A stretch of DNA of 50,452 nt from Equibacterium sp963662035 (lineage in GTDB: Bacteria; Bacteroidota; Bacteroidia; Bacteroidales; UBA932), in contig CAVLDO010000014.1 of assembly GCA_963662035.1 (NCBI GenBank), positions 1 through 50,452 on the forward strand, read 5' to 3'. Each line of letters begins with the position of its first letter. Position 1 is the stretch's first letter. Positions 8,386 to 16,768 of this stretch are shown in pieces. Under the pieces are notes generated by a model. It searched no databases. It was given only the letters and a program-made list of their open reading frames with translations, and was not told where the DNA came from. The translations under genes and the position numbers were made by a program.

Positions 8386-9663
8386 TTAACGTCTTTTGAG
8401 TCTGAATTCAACAGGAATGACAATTTTTGTGCGAACTTTCTTGCCGCCCCGGGTGGCGGGAGTCCATTTGGGCGATGCGCCCACCACTTTCACCGCCTCC
8501 GCATCGAGGGTTTCGCTCACGCCGCGCTCTACCGAGACATTTGATACCTCTCCGTCGGCTTCAACTATGAACGACACGATGACTTTGCCCTGCACCCCTT
8601 CGCGGATGTCCTCCTGGGGGTATTTGAGGTATTTATACACCCAGCTGTCAAGGAACGACTGCACTTCGTGCTTGAAGAACAGGGGCGGGGTGTCGCACTC
8701 GCCCGGGGCGTAGACCTTCTCTTCACCCGGGGCGCCGTCGCCCGAGAGGGAGGCCTTGTTGCAGATGGTCTTGACAAATGCGGATGCGTATAGGGCCTGC
8801 GAGGCCAGGTTGTCTAACGAGAGCAGCTGCGGGGTGTCCTGCACTGTGCGGTATTCTCTGAAAATGCCGGTGGAGAGGGTGGCGGCGGGAATGCCGGCCT
8901 GCTTGAAGGCCAGATTGTCGGAGGGGAACACGACTCCGGCATGCACTTTTGGGTTCTCCGTGACCGACTCCTGTTCCTGCACCGCAGACAGTATGGAATT
9001 TATGGCGGCGGCGGGCATCGCGGTGTAGACCTCGAAGGGCCCTTCGCGCCCCAGCATATCCAGGTTGACCATCATCTTCACGCTGCCGATGCCGCTGAAG
9101 CCCCCTTCGCAGGCAAAGTAGCGGCTGCCTGCAAACTCCTCTTCCATAGCGCCGAAGCCTATGAAAATGATGCTGCGAAGGCGCATCGAAGGGTCGTCGC
9201 ATAGGATGCGGGCGCACTCCACAAGGGCGGCCACTCCAGAGGCGTTGCTGCAGGCGCCGGGGTAAATTCTATTCTGAGGCTCTCCGTTGACATTCACGCT
9301 GTAGCTGCCCAGATGATCCATATGGGCACCCACCACGATGTATTCTTCCCGCAGGGCGGGGTCGTCGCCGGGCAGAATGCCCACGATGTTGCGCGATTCC
9401 ACCTTGCCGCCGTCCTCCTTTACCACGGTGAAGGTGTCGCCCTCCTTGCCTGTGAGCATAGTGATGCCGAGCGCCTCCAGCTGGCTGTAGAGGTACTCCG
9501 CCGCCAGCCTCTCCCCCTCCAGGCCCGCCTTGCGCCCCTCCAGGGCGGGGGAACACAGATAGGCGGTGTGGCTTTGGAGCCGCCCGGCGAGCGGCTGTGC
9601 GGCGAGATTGGCGGCGGGCAGGGCAAGCAGCGCAGCTGCCGCTATGGCAAGGCGGATTTTCAT
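8386..9663 (-). CDS. M28-like peptidase (probably inactive) fused to a TonB C-terminal domain
   Basis: A 425-residue secreted protein: Sec signal peptide (1-22), an M28 metallopeptidase-like domain (about 30-300), and a TonB_C domain (about 335-425, with SFIVEADGEVSNVSVERGVS). M28 landmarks align clearly, but key residues differ. His114/Asp116 (GAHMDH), Glu174 and Asp202 (VNLDMLGR) are kept. The bridging-metal Asp is lost (GACSNASG, Ser139), the catalytic Glu is Met173, and the last His ligand is Arg272 (EYRTVQDT). Family knowledge says these are needed for the two-zinc site, so I infer a non-catalytic binding protein of the periplasm. The ATG at 9663 is 35 bp after gcvT; a short hairpin (9673-9688) precedes it. 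Confidence 0.85.
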   Translation of the reverse strand: MKIRLAIAAAALLALPAANLAAQPLAGRLQSHTAYLCSPALEGRKAGLEGERLAAEYLYSQLEALGITMLTGKEGDTFTVVKEDGGKVESRNIVGILPGDDPALREEYIVVGAHMDHLGSYSVNVNGEPQNRIYPGACSNASGVAALVECARILCDDPSMRLRSIIFIGFGAMEEEFAGSRYFACEGGFSGIGSVKMMVNLDMLGREGPFEVYTAMPAAAINSILSAVQEQESVTENPKVHAGVVFPSDNLAFKQAGIPAATLSTGIFREYRTVQDTPQLLSLDNLASQALYASAFVKTICNKASLSGDGAPGEEKVYAPGECDTPPLFFKHEVQSFLDSWVYKYLKYPQEDIREGVQGKVIVSFIVEADGEVSNVSVERGVSETLDAEAVKVVGASPKWTPATRGGKKVRTKIVIPVEFRLKRR

Positions 9664-9672
9664 ACAGGCGGC

Positions 9673-9688
9673 CATCTTGTCAAAGATG
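9673..9688 (-). other. small hairpin before the M28-TonB gene
   Basis: CATCTT-GTCA-AAGATG inverted repeat in the 35-bp gcvT/M28 gap, ten bases upstream of the ATG. On the minus strand it overlaps CATCTTTG, one base off a -7 box. It may be a weak terminator-like or leader structure; nothing decides. Confidence 0.35.
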
Positions 9689-9698
9689 ATGCCAGCCC

Positions 9699-10799
9699 TT
9701 AGCAGAAGGGAGCCTTTACCACCTTGGCCTTGAGCAGGCGGTCGCGGACTTTTACGAAGATTTCGCTCCCGGTTGCAAAGTGGGGGGCCTGCACATAGCC
9801 CAGGGCGACGGCCTTTTGGGCGGTGGGGCCCATTGTGCCGCTGGTGATGTGGCCGATCTCGGCGCCGTCGGCATCGCAGACGGGGTAGCCGTGGCGGGCT
9901 ATGCCGCGGTCAATGAGCTCGATGGCCACCAGGCGGCGCTTGAGGCCTTCGGCCTTCTGCTTCAGCAGAAAATCCCTGTCCACAAAGTCACCTTTGACAT
10001 CGTTGAACTTGGTGATCCAGCCCAGGCCCGCCTCCAGAGGGGAGGTGGTGTCGTCCATATCGTTGCCGTAGAGCAGATATCCCTTCTCCAGGCGCAGTGT
10101 GTCGCGCGCCCCGAGACCCACCGGAACGATGCCGTAGGGCTCTCCGGCAGCGAAGATGGCATCCCAGAGGGCGGGGCCGTCGGCATTGGTGACATACACT
10201 TCGCATCCGCCGCTGCCGGTGTAGCCTGTGGTGGCCAGCACGGCGTCTTTGATGCCCGCCACCGTGAGCTGTCTGAAGGTGTAGCTGGGCATAGACATAA
10301 TGTCCTCGCTGCAGAGCTTCTGCATCACCTCCATAGCCTTGGGGCCCTGGATGGCCAGCTGGCAGGTGTCGTCGGAGGCGTTCACTATATCCGCGCCCAC
10401 CTTCATATCAAAGCGGCCGGCAAACGAGCAGATGTGGTTCCAGTCCTTGTCCACATTGGCGGCGTTGACTCCCAGCAGGTATTTCCGGTCGCTGAAGCAA
10501 TAGACTATGAGATCGTCCACAATGCCGCCGCGGCCGTTGGGCAGACAGGTATACTGAGCCTTGCCGGGGTAGAGGGTGCTGACATCGTTGCTGGTTATGT
10601 ATTGCAGCAGGGCTGTGGCCTGCGGCCCGAAGACCCATATCTCTCCCATATGGGAGACGTCAAACACGCCGACCCCTTCGCGCACTGCTGTGTGCTCTTT
10701 GTTTATGCCGGTGTATTCTATGGGCATATTGAATCCTGCAAACGGAGCCATCTTGGCCCCCAAAGCGATGTGCTTTTGAGTAAAAACTGTCTCTTTCAC
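9699..10799 (-). CDS. gcvT: glycine cleavage system T protein (aminomethyltransferase)
   Basis: Tetrahydrofolate-dependent aminomethyltransferase: releases ammonia from the aminomethyl-lipoyl H protein and forms methylene-THF. 366 residues, as in other GcvT proteins. The start is the GTG at 10797-10799, giving (V)KETVFTQKHIALGAKMAPFAG, the usual family N terminus; no ATG fits. Further landmarks are DVSHMGEIWVFG, YTCLPNGRGGIVDDLIVY, TGYTGSGGCEVY and the C-terminal GHITSGTMGPTAQKAVALGYV. Its start is only 2 bp after the stop of the SPOR lipoprotein gene, so it is probably coupled to it. gcvH and gcvP are not in this window. Confidence 0.95.
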   Translation of the reverse strand: MKETVFTQKHIALGAKMAPFAGFNMPIEYTGINKEHTAVREGVGVFDVSHMGEIWVFGPQATALLQYITSNDVSTLYPGKAQYTCLPNGRGGIVDDLIVYCFSDRKYLLGVNAANVDKDWNHICSFAGRFDMKVGADIVNASDDTCQLAIQGPKAMEVMQKLCSEDIMSMPSYTFRQLTVAGIKDAVLATTGYTGSGGCEVYVTNADGPALWDAIFAAGEPYGIVPVGLGARDTLRLEKGYLLYGNDMDDTTSPLEAGLGWITKFNDVKGDFVDRDFLLKQKAEGLKRRLVAIELIDRGIARHGYPVCDADGAEIGHITSGTMGPTAQKAVALGYVQAPHFATGSEIFVKVRDRLLKAKVVKAPFC

Positions 10800-10801
10800 G
10801 G

Positions 10802-11470
10802 CTATTGTATGTGTAAATGTTTGTTTGTGTTGTATATCCAGATGTCGTCGGGGTGGGCCTTCTCCCCGTAGAATTCCAGCATCTTGCTGTAGGAGGCTTC
10901 GTATGTGTCCCCGTGGCAAATCATCACCGCGGTGAACCCGTTTTTCATCTTTACCAGATGGACCCCGCAGCCCGAGGAGCTGAGGCTGTTGAAAAGGTAG
11001 CGGGCGTTGTCCTCATTTTTGAAGCTGCCCAGCACCACATAATAGCCCGCCAGCAGGGTGTCCGCCGCTGCACCGGGGGCTTCCCCGCCCTCTGATGCGG
11101 GGCCGATGTCCGGGGTGGATGCCGCTGTCGCATCCGGCTCTTGAGCCGCCACTTTAGCCGAAGCATCAGCGCCGGCGGTGATGCCATTTGATGGCTTTTC
11201 GAGAGCTGCGCCGCTTGCCGCCTCCCGGTTCAGGTTGTCCGCCGCAGGCGATGCAAGGGTGTCCGCCGTGCCGGCAGCGGGCGAGCCGGGTGTGCTGCCG
11301 CCCAGCGCGGCCGTCAGAGAATCGGCGGTGCGCCGCATGCGGTCGCGCTGCAGCCTGAGGGCCGCTATGTCCTCGGATGTGGGTTTGCCCAGTGCGGAAC
11401 GGATGGCGTCGCACCCCGTGAGAGCGGCGACAGAGATCATTGCGAGGGCAAATGTGCGGGCAAAATTCAT
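10802..11470 (-). CDS. SPOR-domain lipoprotein
   Basis: A 222-residue lipoprotein: signal peptide with lipobox ALTGC (Cys20), a short helical part with repeated Arg/Ala-Leu (about 35-55), a long low-complexity Ala/Gly/Ser/Pro linker (about 55-140), and a C-terminal SPOR-like domain (about 143-222, starting GYYVVLGSFKNEDNARYLFN). SPOR domains bind denuded septal peptidoglycan, so it probably sits in the outer membrane and reaches the wall. It heads an operon with gcvT (2 bp downstream), an odd pairing, and is divergent from capA across a 56-bp gap holding an inverted repeat. Confidence 0.85.
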   Translation of the reverse strand: MNFARTFALAMISVAALTGCDAIRSALGKPTSEDIAALRLQRDRMRRTADSLTAALGGSTPGSPAAGTADTLASPAADNLNREAASGAALEKPSNGITAGADASAKVAAQEPDATAASTPDIGPASEGGEAPGAAADTLLAGYYVVLGSFKNEDNARYLFNSLSSSGCGVHLVKMKNGFTAVMICHGDTYEASYSKMLEFYGEKAHPDDIWIYNTNKHLHIQ

Positions 11471-11480
11471 ATCTTGCGAA

Positions 11481-11501
11481 ATTAGCCATTATTAGGCTAA
11501 T
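11481..11501. promoter_or_regulatory. inverted repeat between divergent SPOR and CapA genes
   Basis: Perfect 7-bp arms ATTAGCC / GGCTAAT around a 7-base spacer, midway between the two divergent starts (11470 and 11527). On the minus strand it overlaps TAATTTCG (11477-11484), one base off a -7 box for the SPOR gene. A regulator could bind here and control both directions; this is inference. Confidence 0.4.
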
Positions 11502-11514
11502 GGCAAAAATAACA

Positions 11515-11522
11515 TATATTTG
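11515..11522 (+). promoter_or_regulatory. -7 box for capA-phoH
   Basis: TATATTTG, full TAnnTTTG match, ending only 4 nt before the ATG at 11527, so transcription should begin at or next to the start codon. It also rules out the longer frame starting at 11440. Confidence 0.6.
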
Positions 11523-11526
11523 TGGC

Positions 11527-12597
11527 ATGAAGAGATCTCTGCTGACAGCGATATTGCTGCTTGCGCTGCACTTTGCCTGCGATGCCGCGCAGAGGGATAC
11601 ACTGCGCATAAGCTTTATAGGTGACGTGATGATGCACAGCCGTCAGCTGCAGTATGCCCGCATCCCCGGCTCCGACTCTACGCTGGCCGCATCGTACGAT
11701 TTCAGCTCTTACTTTAAATACATCAAGCCCATAATGGACTCCTGCGACATCAGCGTGGCAAATATGGAGTTTCCGGTGGGGGTGCTTCCATACTCCGGCT
11801 ATCCGGTGTTCTCCGCCCCCCAGTCGATAGTGCAGCAGACCAAAGACAGCGGTGTAGACCTCTTTCTGCTGGCCAACAACCACATCTGCGACAAGGGCAA
11901 GCGCGGCCTGGACAGCACTTATGCCATCTACAGCAGGGCGGACGTGAAGTTCACCGGCCTGTGGCGCGACACTCTGGACGAGCAGCTCACCAACCCGGTG
12001 ATGATGGATGCCGGCGGCTTCAGGGTCGCCTTCATCAACTTTACCTACGGTCTCAACGGCTTCAGAGTCGCCGCCCCTTATGTGGTGGGGCAGATGGATT
12101 CGCTCTGCGTCAAGCGGGCTATAGAGCGGGGGCGGAGCCGGGGGGCCGACTACATCGTGGCGCTGCCCCATTGGGGCGAGGAATATAAATTCGAGGCCAA
12201 TGCACAGCAGAAGCGCTGGCGCGACGACCTCCACCGCTGGGGGGTGGATCTGATAGTTGGCACACATCCCCACGTGCCGCAGGAGGTGGAATTCGACAGC
12301 GGCCGCATCACAGCCTTCTCGCTGGGGAATTTCATCTCCAATATGAGCATCCACGGCGGGCAGGTGGGGCTGCTGCTGGTGGCCACCCTCGTGCGGCGCG
12401 AAGACGGCTCCATAGAGACTCTCGAACCCGATATCCGCTATCTTTGGTGCGGACGTGCGGGGCTGTTGGAATCCAATTACACAGTGGTGCCGATAGAGGA
12501 CTTCAAAGAGAAGCCCGAGGCCTTTATGCAGCGGGGCCAATACGACAAAATGATGCGTGAATACGGCATAATCAGACAAAAAATCTCAAAACATTGA
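11527..12597 (+). CDS. CapA family protein (poly-gamma-glutamate synthesis-like phosphoesterase)
   Basis: A 356-residue exported protein with a signal peptide (about 1-20) and a CapA/PGA_cap metallophosphoesterase-like domain. Landmarks are SFIGDVMMHS (residues 29-38), VANMEFPV, LANNHICDKG, and VALPHWGEEYKF followed by LIVGTHPHVPQ. These Asp/Asn/His clusters are the expected metal ligands. The family is named after polyglutamate capsule synthesis, but no other capsule gene is nearby and the substrate is unknown. Its stop TGA overlaps the TTG start of phoH by 3 bp, so the two are coupled. Confidence 0.88.
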   Translation: MKRSLLTAILLLALHFACDAAQRDTLRISFIGDVMMHSRQLQYARIPGSDSTLAASYDFSSYFKYIKPIMDSCDISVANMEFPVGVLPYSGYPVFSAPQSIVQQTKDSGVDLFLLANNHICDKGKRGLDSTYAIYSRADVKFTGLWRDTLDEQLTNPVMMDAGGFRVAFINFTYGLNGFRVAAPYVVGQMDSLCVKRAIERGRSRGADYIVALPHWGEEYKFEANAQQKRWRDDLHRWGVDLIVGTHPHVPQEVEFDSGRITAFSLGNFISNMSIHGGQVGLLLVATLVRREDGSIETLEPDIRYLWCGRAGLLESNYTVVPIEDFKEKPEAFMQRGQYDKMMREYGIIRQKISKH

Positions 12598-13550
12598 ACA
12601 AGACCATAAAACTTGAGAACATCGACCCGATAGAGATTCTCGGGGTCAACAATAAGCTATTCGACCTTTTCAGGGGGTATTTTCCGCAGGTCAGGGCCAC
12701 CTCGCGCGGCAATGAGATAATGCTGACCGGCCCCGACGCCCAGATCGCCCTGTTTGAAGAGAAGCTGGCGCAGCTGCAGCAGCGGCGTATGACACGGCGC
12801 AGCCTCAACAGCTACGATGTGGAGTCGCTCTTCGAGCAGGAGAACCCCGGCAGGGAGGTGGGGGCGGTGGATACTGAAGGGGGCGATTATGTGATAGTTT
12901 ATGCCACCGACGGCAAGTGCATCAAGGCCCGCACGGTGAATCAGAAGCGTCTGGTGAAGGAGTATTATGCCAACGACCTGATTTTTGCCCTGGGACCCGC
13001 CGGCACCGGCAAGACCTACACGGCGATTGCGCTGGCGGTGCGCGCCCTCAAGAACCGTGAGGTCAAGCGGCTGATACTCACCCGTCCGGCGGTGGAGGCC
13101 GGAGAGCGGCTGGGCTTTCTGCCAGGCGATCTCAAGGACAAGCTGGACCCCTATCTGCAGCCGCTCTACGATGCCCTGCTGGATATGATTCCCGCCAAAA
13201 GGCTGCAGTCTTTTATGGAGGACGGCACCATTCAGATAGCCCCGCTGGCCTATATGCGCGGCCGCACGCTGGACAAGGCTTTCGTGATACTTGACGAGGC
13301 GCAGAACACATCTCTGCCGCAGCTCAAGATGTTCCTGACCAGAATGGGCAGCGACGCCAAATTCATAGTGACCGGCGACGCCACTCAGGTGGATCTCCCC
13401 CGCAAGGAGGATTCGGGCCTGCTGAAGGGGGTGGAGCTGGTGCGCGGAATACGGGGCATCTCCGTGGTGAACTTCACCAGAGAGGATATCGTGCGACACC
13501 CGCTCGTGAGCAAAATAATAGAGGCTTTCGAGAAGGAGGCTCCGCAATAG
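12594..13550 (+). CDS. PhoH family ATPase
   Basis: A cytosolic 318-residue PhoH-like protein with a nucleotide-binding domain related to superfamily I helicases, often linked to RNA metabolism. Walker A is GPAGTGKT (134-141); Walker B is FVILDEAQNT (about 230-239), followed by TRMGSDAKFIVTGDATQVDLP. The start is a TTG at 12594-12596 overlapping the capA stop (TTGA); no ATG exists before about codon 43, which would remove the conserved N-terminal region. The partner often found beside PhoH (YbeY) is not here. Confidence 0.93.
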   Translation: MNKTIKLENIDPIEILGVNNKLFDLFRGYFPQVRATSRGNEIMLTGPDAQIALFEEKLAQLQQRRMTRRSLNSYDVESLFEQENPGREVGAVDTEGGDYVIVYATDGKCIKARTVNQKRLVKEYYANDLIFALGPAGTGKTYTAIALAVRALKNREVKRLILTRPAVEAGERLGFLPGDLKDKLDPYLQPLYDALLDMIPAKRLQSFMEDGTIQIAPLAYMRGRTLDKAFVILDEAQNTSLPQLKMFLTRMGSDAKFIVTGDATQVDLPRKEDSGLLKGVELVRGIRGISVVNFTREDIVRHPLVSKIIEAFEKEAPQ

Positions 13551-13568
13551 CGGCAGCTGCACTGACAA

Positions 13569-14543
13569 TTAGCGGACGCAGCGGACGCTGAGCGCGATGG
13601 AGTTGTTGCTGGTGGCGCCTACGCGCAGGTCGGCGCTGTCCCAGTAGATGTAGCGGAAGTAGCTCTCGGAAGAGCTTCTCGGGGTGGCGCTCCACCACAT
13701 TCCGTAGGTTCCGAGGCCGTAGAAACCGCCGTCGGCAACCTGCATATAGCCGCAGGGCAGGGGATTGAAATTTACCGAAACCTGATGGGTGTTGTTCACG
13801 GAGAAGGGCCAGAGGCGCTCGCCGTTGAAATATGCGTCGGGAGTGATTGTGAGGGCGGCTCCGGGCCAGTTGTCGGCAAAGGCCACCTCGCGGCCGCACA
13901 AAGCCTTGCCCAGGTTCTCCCAGTCGGCGTTGGAGGGCAGATGCCATCCGGCGGGGCAGATGTCATCCGTGGCTTCCTGCCAGGTGTAGAGACGCCCGAA
14001 CACGTGGTCCATCACTGGCGACGAGCAGTAGGAATAGCCGGCCCCCTCCCAGGCGAGATTCTCTGCAAACCAGTCGAGACTGCCGATTCTCTCGTAGCGG
14101 TAGCTGCGGCCGTCGCGGCTGTCGGTGAACACCTTCTGGGTGTCATAGGGCAGACCCTGCAGCGAACCGGTCATATGGGTGGTGTCCACTGTGGTGACGG
14201 TCTTTTTGCCGCTCTCAACAATGTAGTCGGGGTGATACGCCAATGCTTTCACGGTGTATTCCGCCGGGGTGTCGGGGAACTGCACCACAATCGTGGGGGC
14301 GTAGAGGGTGTCGGTGTGGATTGTGGTGATCACCCAGCCCCAGTTGATGCCGTCTGCGGGAAGGGTGATGCCGCCTGCGGAGAGTTCCACCACATCGCCG
14401 GTATAGATGTAGTCGTCTATGTCAAAGGTGATGTTTCCCTCCATATAGTTGTAGGTCGTGGTGTCGTCTATGCAGGACGCCGCCGACAGGCACAGCGCGC
14501 AAAACGCTGCCAGCCCAAAAATTGCCTTTCTTGTCATACGCAT
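13569..14543 (-). CDS. FISUMP-domain lipoprotein
   Basis: A 324-residue surface or periplasmic lipoprotein with signal peptide and lipobox SAASC (Cys24). The middle region (about 25-125) looks like an Ig-like/PKD fold; the C-terminal FISUMP domain (about 135-324) shows the typical DWFAENLAW, GRLYTWQEA, CPAGWHLPSNADWENL, WWSATP and ALSVRCVR. FISUMP proteins are common in Bacteroidetes and Fibrobacter, and their function is unknown. The start could also be the ATG two codons in (14537). It converges on phoH 18 bp away. A near-match -7 box (TAAATTAG, 14553-14560 minus) lies upstream. Confidence 0.87.
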   Translation of the reverse strand: MRMTRKAIFGLAAFCALCLSAASCIDDTTTYNYMEGNITFDIDDYIYTGDVVELSAGGITLPADGINWGWVITTIHTDTLYAPTIVVQFPDTPAEYTVKALAYHPDYIVESGKKTVTTVDTTHMTGSLQGLPYDTQKVFTDSRDGRSYRYERIGSLDWFAENLAWEGAGYSYCSSPVMDHVFGRLYTWQEATDDICPAGWHLPSNADWENLGKALCGREVAFADNWPGAALTITPDAYFNGERLWPFSVNNTHQVSVNFNPLPCGYMQVADGGFYGLGTYGMWWSATPRSSSESYFRYIYWDSADLRVGATSNNSIALSVRCVR

Positions 14544-14574
14544 AATAAGCCGCTAATTTAAGAAGAAAAAGTTA

Positions 14575-14582
14575 TACTTTTG
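14575..14582 (+). promoter_or_regulatory. -7 box for apbE
   Basis: TACTTTTG, full TAnnTTTG match, ending 7 nt before the ATG at 14590, which predicts a leaderless or near-leaderless mRNA. Confidence 0.55.
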
Positions 14583-14589
14583 CACCGCT

Positions 14590-15624
14590 ATGAAGTTTTT
14601 ACGTTACGGGGTGCTGCTGCTTGCGGCCCTTTTTCTTGCCGGATGCAGCGGCGGGCAGAAATATGTGCAAATATCGGGCTACGCCCAGGGCGGGGAGTAT
14701 TATGTGACCTGCTCGATACCCTCTGCGCGGCAGATAGAACCTCTCAAGCAGGCCATAAGAGACACTCTGTCGGCCATAGACTGGTCGGTGAGCGGCTACA
14801 ACAGCGGCTCGCTCATCACCAGAATCAACAGCGGCGAGCGGGCTCCTCTGGACAGTATCTTCATAGATCTTTTTGAGATGTCGCGGCGCTTCTTCGCAGA
14901 AAGCGGCGGAGCGGTGGATGTAACCTGCGGGCCGCTGTTCGACCTCTGGGGCTTCGGTTTCAGACAGTCCAGGATGCCTTCGCGGCAGGAGGTGGACAGC
15001 GCGATGGCACTGGTGGGCATAGATCGCTTTTCAATAGAGACCGGCCCCGACGGGGGCAGCTACCTGAATATGCCCTGTGGGGGCAGCATCAACTTCAACG
15101 CCATAGCGCAGGGCTACTCCTGCGATGCGGTGGCGGCGGTGCTGGAGAAATTCGGCAGCCGCAACTATATGGTTTCGCTGGGGGGCGAACTGGTGTGCAG
15201 GGGTCTTAACGCGCGCGGCGGCAAGTGGCGGGTGTGGATAGACCGCCCCGAGGACGGCAATATGCAGCCCGGAGTCCTCAAGCAGGACATTATCAGTGTG
15301 TCTGACTGCGGCCTTGTCACAAGCGGCAACTACCGCAAATATTATATTGTGGACGGGCGCAAGTATGCCCACACAATCGACCCCGCCACCGGCTGCCCGG
15401 TGACCCACGACCTGCTGAGCGCGACAGTTGTGGCGGAAGACAGCGCCACGGCCGATGCGATGGCCACGGCGATGATGGTTCTGGGCCCCGAGAAGGGGCG
15501 CGCCCTGGCGGAAAAGTGGATGGCCGACCCATCGATGCACCGCGGAGTATATCTGGTGTATGGAACTCAAGACAAGATGCTCACCTGGCACACTCCCGGC
15601 CTGGAGCTGGAGAGCGGAGACTGA
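14590..15624 (+). CDS. apbE: FAD:protein FMN transferase (ApbE)
   Basis: A 344-residue lipoprotein (lipobox LAGC, Cys19) that attaches FMN covalently to Thr/Ser of exported flavoproteins such as NqrB/NqrC or RnfG/RnfD, using FAD and Mg2+. ApbE landmarks are AVDVTCGPLFDLWGFG, the INFNAIAQGYSCD motif (the common form is DLGGIAKGYAVD, so the first half is altered), YMVSLGGEL, and YAHTIDPATGCP with the metal-binding part. No Nqr or Rnf gene is in the window. The gene is transcribed alone between the divergent FISUMP gene and convergent holA. Confidence 0.93.
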   Translation: MKFLRYGVLLLAALFLAGCSGGQKYVQISGYAQGGEYYVTCSIPSARQIEPLKQAIRDTLSAIDWSVSGYNSGSLITRINSGERAPLDSIFIDLFEMSRRFFAESGGAVDVTCGPLFDLWGFGFRQSRMPSRQEVDSAMALVGIDRFSIETGPDGGSYLNMPCGGSINFNAIAQGYSCDAVAAVLEKFGSRNYMVSLGGELVCRGLNARGGKWRVWIDRPEDGNMQPGVLKQDIISVSDCGLVTSGNYRKYYIVDGRKYAHTIDPATGCPVTHDLLSATVVAEDSATADAMATAMMVLGPEKGRALAEKWMADPSMHRGVYLVYGTQDKMLTWHTPGLELESGD

Positions 15625-15630
15625 AGGTTG

Positions 15631-15658
15631 AAAACGGCCCCCGGGGAGAACCCGGCCG
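15631..15658 (-). terminator. possible terminator after holA
   Basis: GC-rich imperfect hairpin (15635-15658: CGGCC/GGCCG outer stem and GGG/CCC inner stem with bulged G residues) immediately after the holA stop, followed on the minus strand by TTTT. The stem is imperfect and the T tract short. It may also stop apbE from the other side. Confidence 0.4.
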
Positions 15659-16717
15659 CTAACAGGCCAGCAGCCGGGACACCAGCTCGCTCAGAAGGTC
15701 GGCGTCGCTGGCCTCGCCGCGGGTGTTGCTCTTGCTGCGGTAGTCGAACTCCTTGATGACGGCCACCGCCTTCATACAGCTTTTCAGAGGGTAATTGCGG
15801 GCGTAGCGGCTGTAGTCACGCTTCATTATAAAGGGGTTTAGCCCTGTGGCGGCGGCTATTTCGCTCTCCGGCATCGAATCCTGCAGGCAGGCGTGGTAGC
15901 GCAGCAGCTTGAGAAACTGCCCCGAGAGGCCGGCGGTGATCATCTGCACCGGGTAGCGCTTGGAATTCTTGCCGAAGTGCAGGGCGATCTTGTAGCTCTT
16001 GGCGGCGTTTTTCTCGCAGAGGGCGGCCGCCAGCTCGAATGCTGAATATTCCCTGCTGACGCCGACGCTCTCCTCCACCATAGAGCATGTCAGAGTGTCG
16101 CTCCCCTGCAGGCCGCACCGCAGCTTGTCCACCGCAAGGGCGATTTTTGAAAGGTCGGTGCCGCACGCCTCAAACAGCATATCGGAAACTTGCTCCTCCG
16201 CACGCAGACCGCACGAGCGGATGTAGTCGTTGATCCATCCCGTGATTTTCCACTCCTTGACCTGCTCGCAGTCCAGCACCACCCCCGCTTCTGCGGCGCG
16301 CTTGTAGAATTTGGTGCGTTTGTCGATATTTTTGCTGCTGCCCGGGTCGGTGGGGGTCTTGTAGCAGATCACCAGCACGGTGGTGGGCATCAGATGGTCG
16401 AAGTAGGCCTCTAACTTGTCAATGTCGCGCATCGCCTGCGCCTCTTTTACCACAATCAGCTGGCGGCTCACCATCATCGGGTACTGCCGCGCGTGGCTCA
16501 CCACATCGGCGGCGCTGACGTCGGCCCCATAATAGACCATCTGTCCGAAGTCGCGCTCCTCCTCTGGCAGGACTTTATCCAGCAGCAGGTTGCAGATCCG
16601 CTCGATGTAGAAGTGCTCTTTGCCGAAGAGCAGGTAAAAGGGCTTGATGTCCCCTTTGAGAATGTCGGCCTCCACTGCGGCGACCAGTTTTGCGGTGTCT
16701 TCAGATTGCTTTGCCAT
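15659..16717 (-). CDS. holA: DNA polymerase III subunit delta
   Basis: Delta subunit of the clamp loader that opens the beta clamp at primed sites. 352 residues, near the E. coli length. The N-terminal part (about 25-160) carries PFYLLFGKEHFYIERICNLL and the VVSHARQYPMM...LIVVKEAQAM region typical of the delta N domain; the C-terminal helical clamp-loader domain includes FELAAALCEKN and KRDYSRYARNYPLKSC. I start at the ATG at 16717 (MAKQSEDTAK); the frame upstream to 16885 runs across the divergent gene's promoter. It faces the HSDR_N protein across 51 bp. Confidence 0.92.
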   Translation of the reverse strand: MAKQSEDTAKLVAAVEADILKGDIKPFYLLFGKEHFYIERICNLLLDKVLPEEERDFGQMVYYGADVSAADVVSHARQYPMMVSRQLIVVKEAQAMRDIDKLEAYFDHLMPTTVLVICYKTPTDPGSSKNIDKRTKFYKRAAEAGVVLDCEQVKEWKITGWINDYIRSCGLRAEEQVSDMLFEACGTDLSKIALAVDKLRCGLQGSDTLTCSMVEESVGVSREYSAFELAAALCEKNAAKSYKIALHFGKNSKRYPVQMITAGLSGQFLKLLRYHACLQDSMPESEIAAATGLNPFIMKRDYSRYARNYPLKSCMKAVAVIKEFDYRSKSNTRGEASDADLLSELVSRLLAC

Positions 16718-16744
16718 AAGATTAGCCAAGATATGCATTTTTTC

Positions 16745-16752
16745 TATCTTTG
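16745..16752 (+). promoter_or_regulatory. -7 box for the HSDR_N-CCA enzyme operon
   Basis: TATCTTTG, full TAnnTTTG match, ending 16 nt before the ATG at 16769. An upstream in-frame ATG at 16733 lies before this box, so 16769 is the preferred start. Confidence 0.5.
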
Positions 16753-16768
16753 CAAAGAGGCGGATTTT

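Noticed and set aside
13569..14543. FISUMP protein as an adhesin or effector system
   Set aside because: Single lipoprotein gene with no partner; FISUMP proteins are numerous in Bacteroidetes and nothing here points to a specific role.
16733..16768. Upstream ATG start for the HSDR_N protein
   Set aside because: A full -7 box (16745-16752) lies after this ATG, so the mRNA would not contain it, and the added residues are not family-like.
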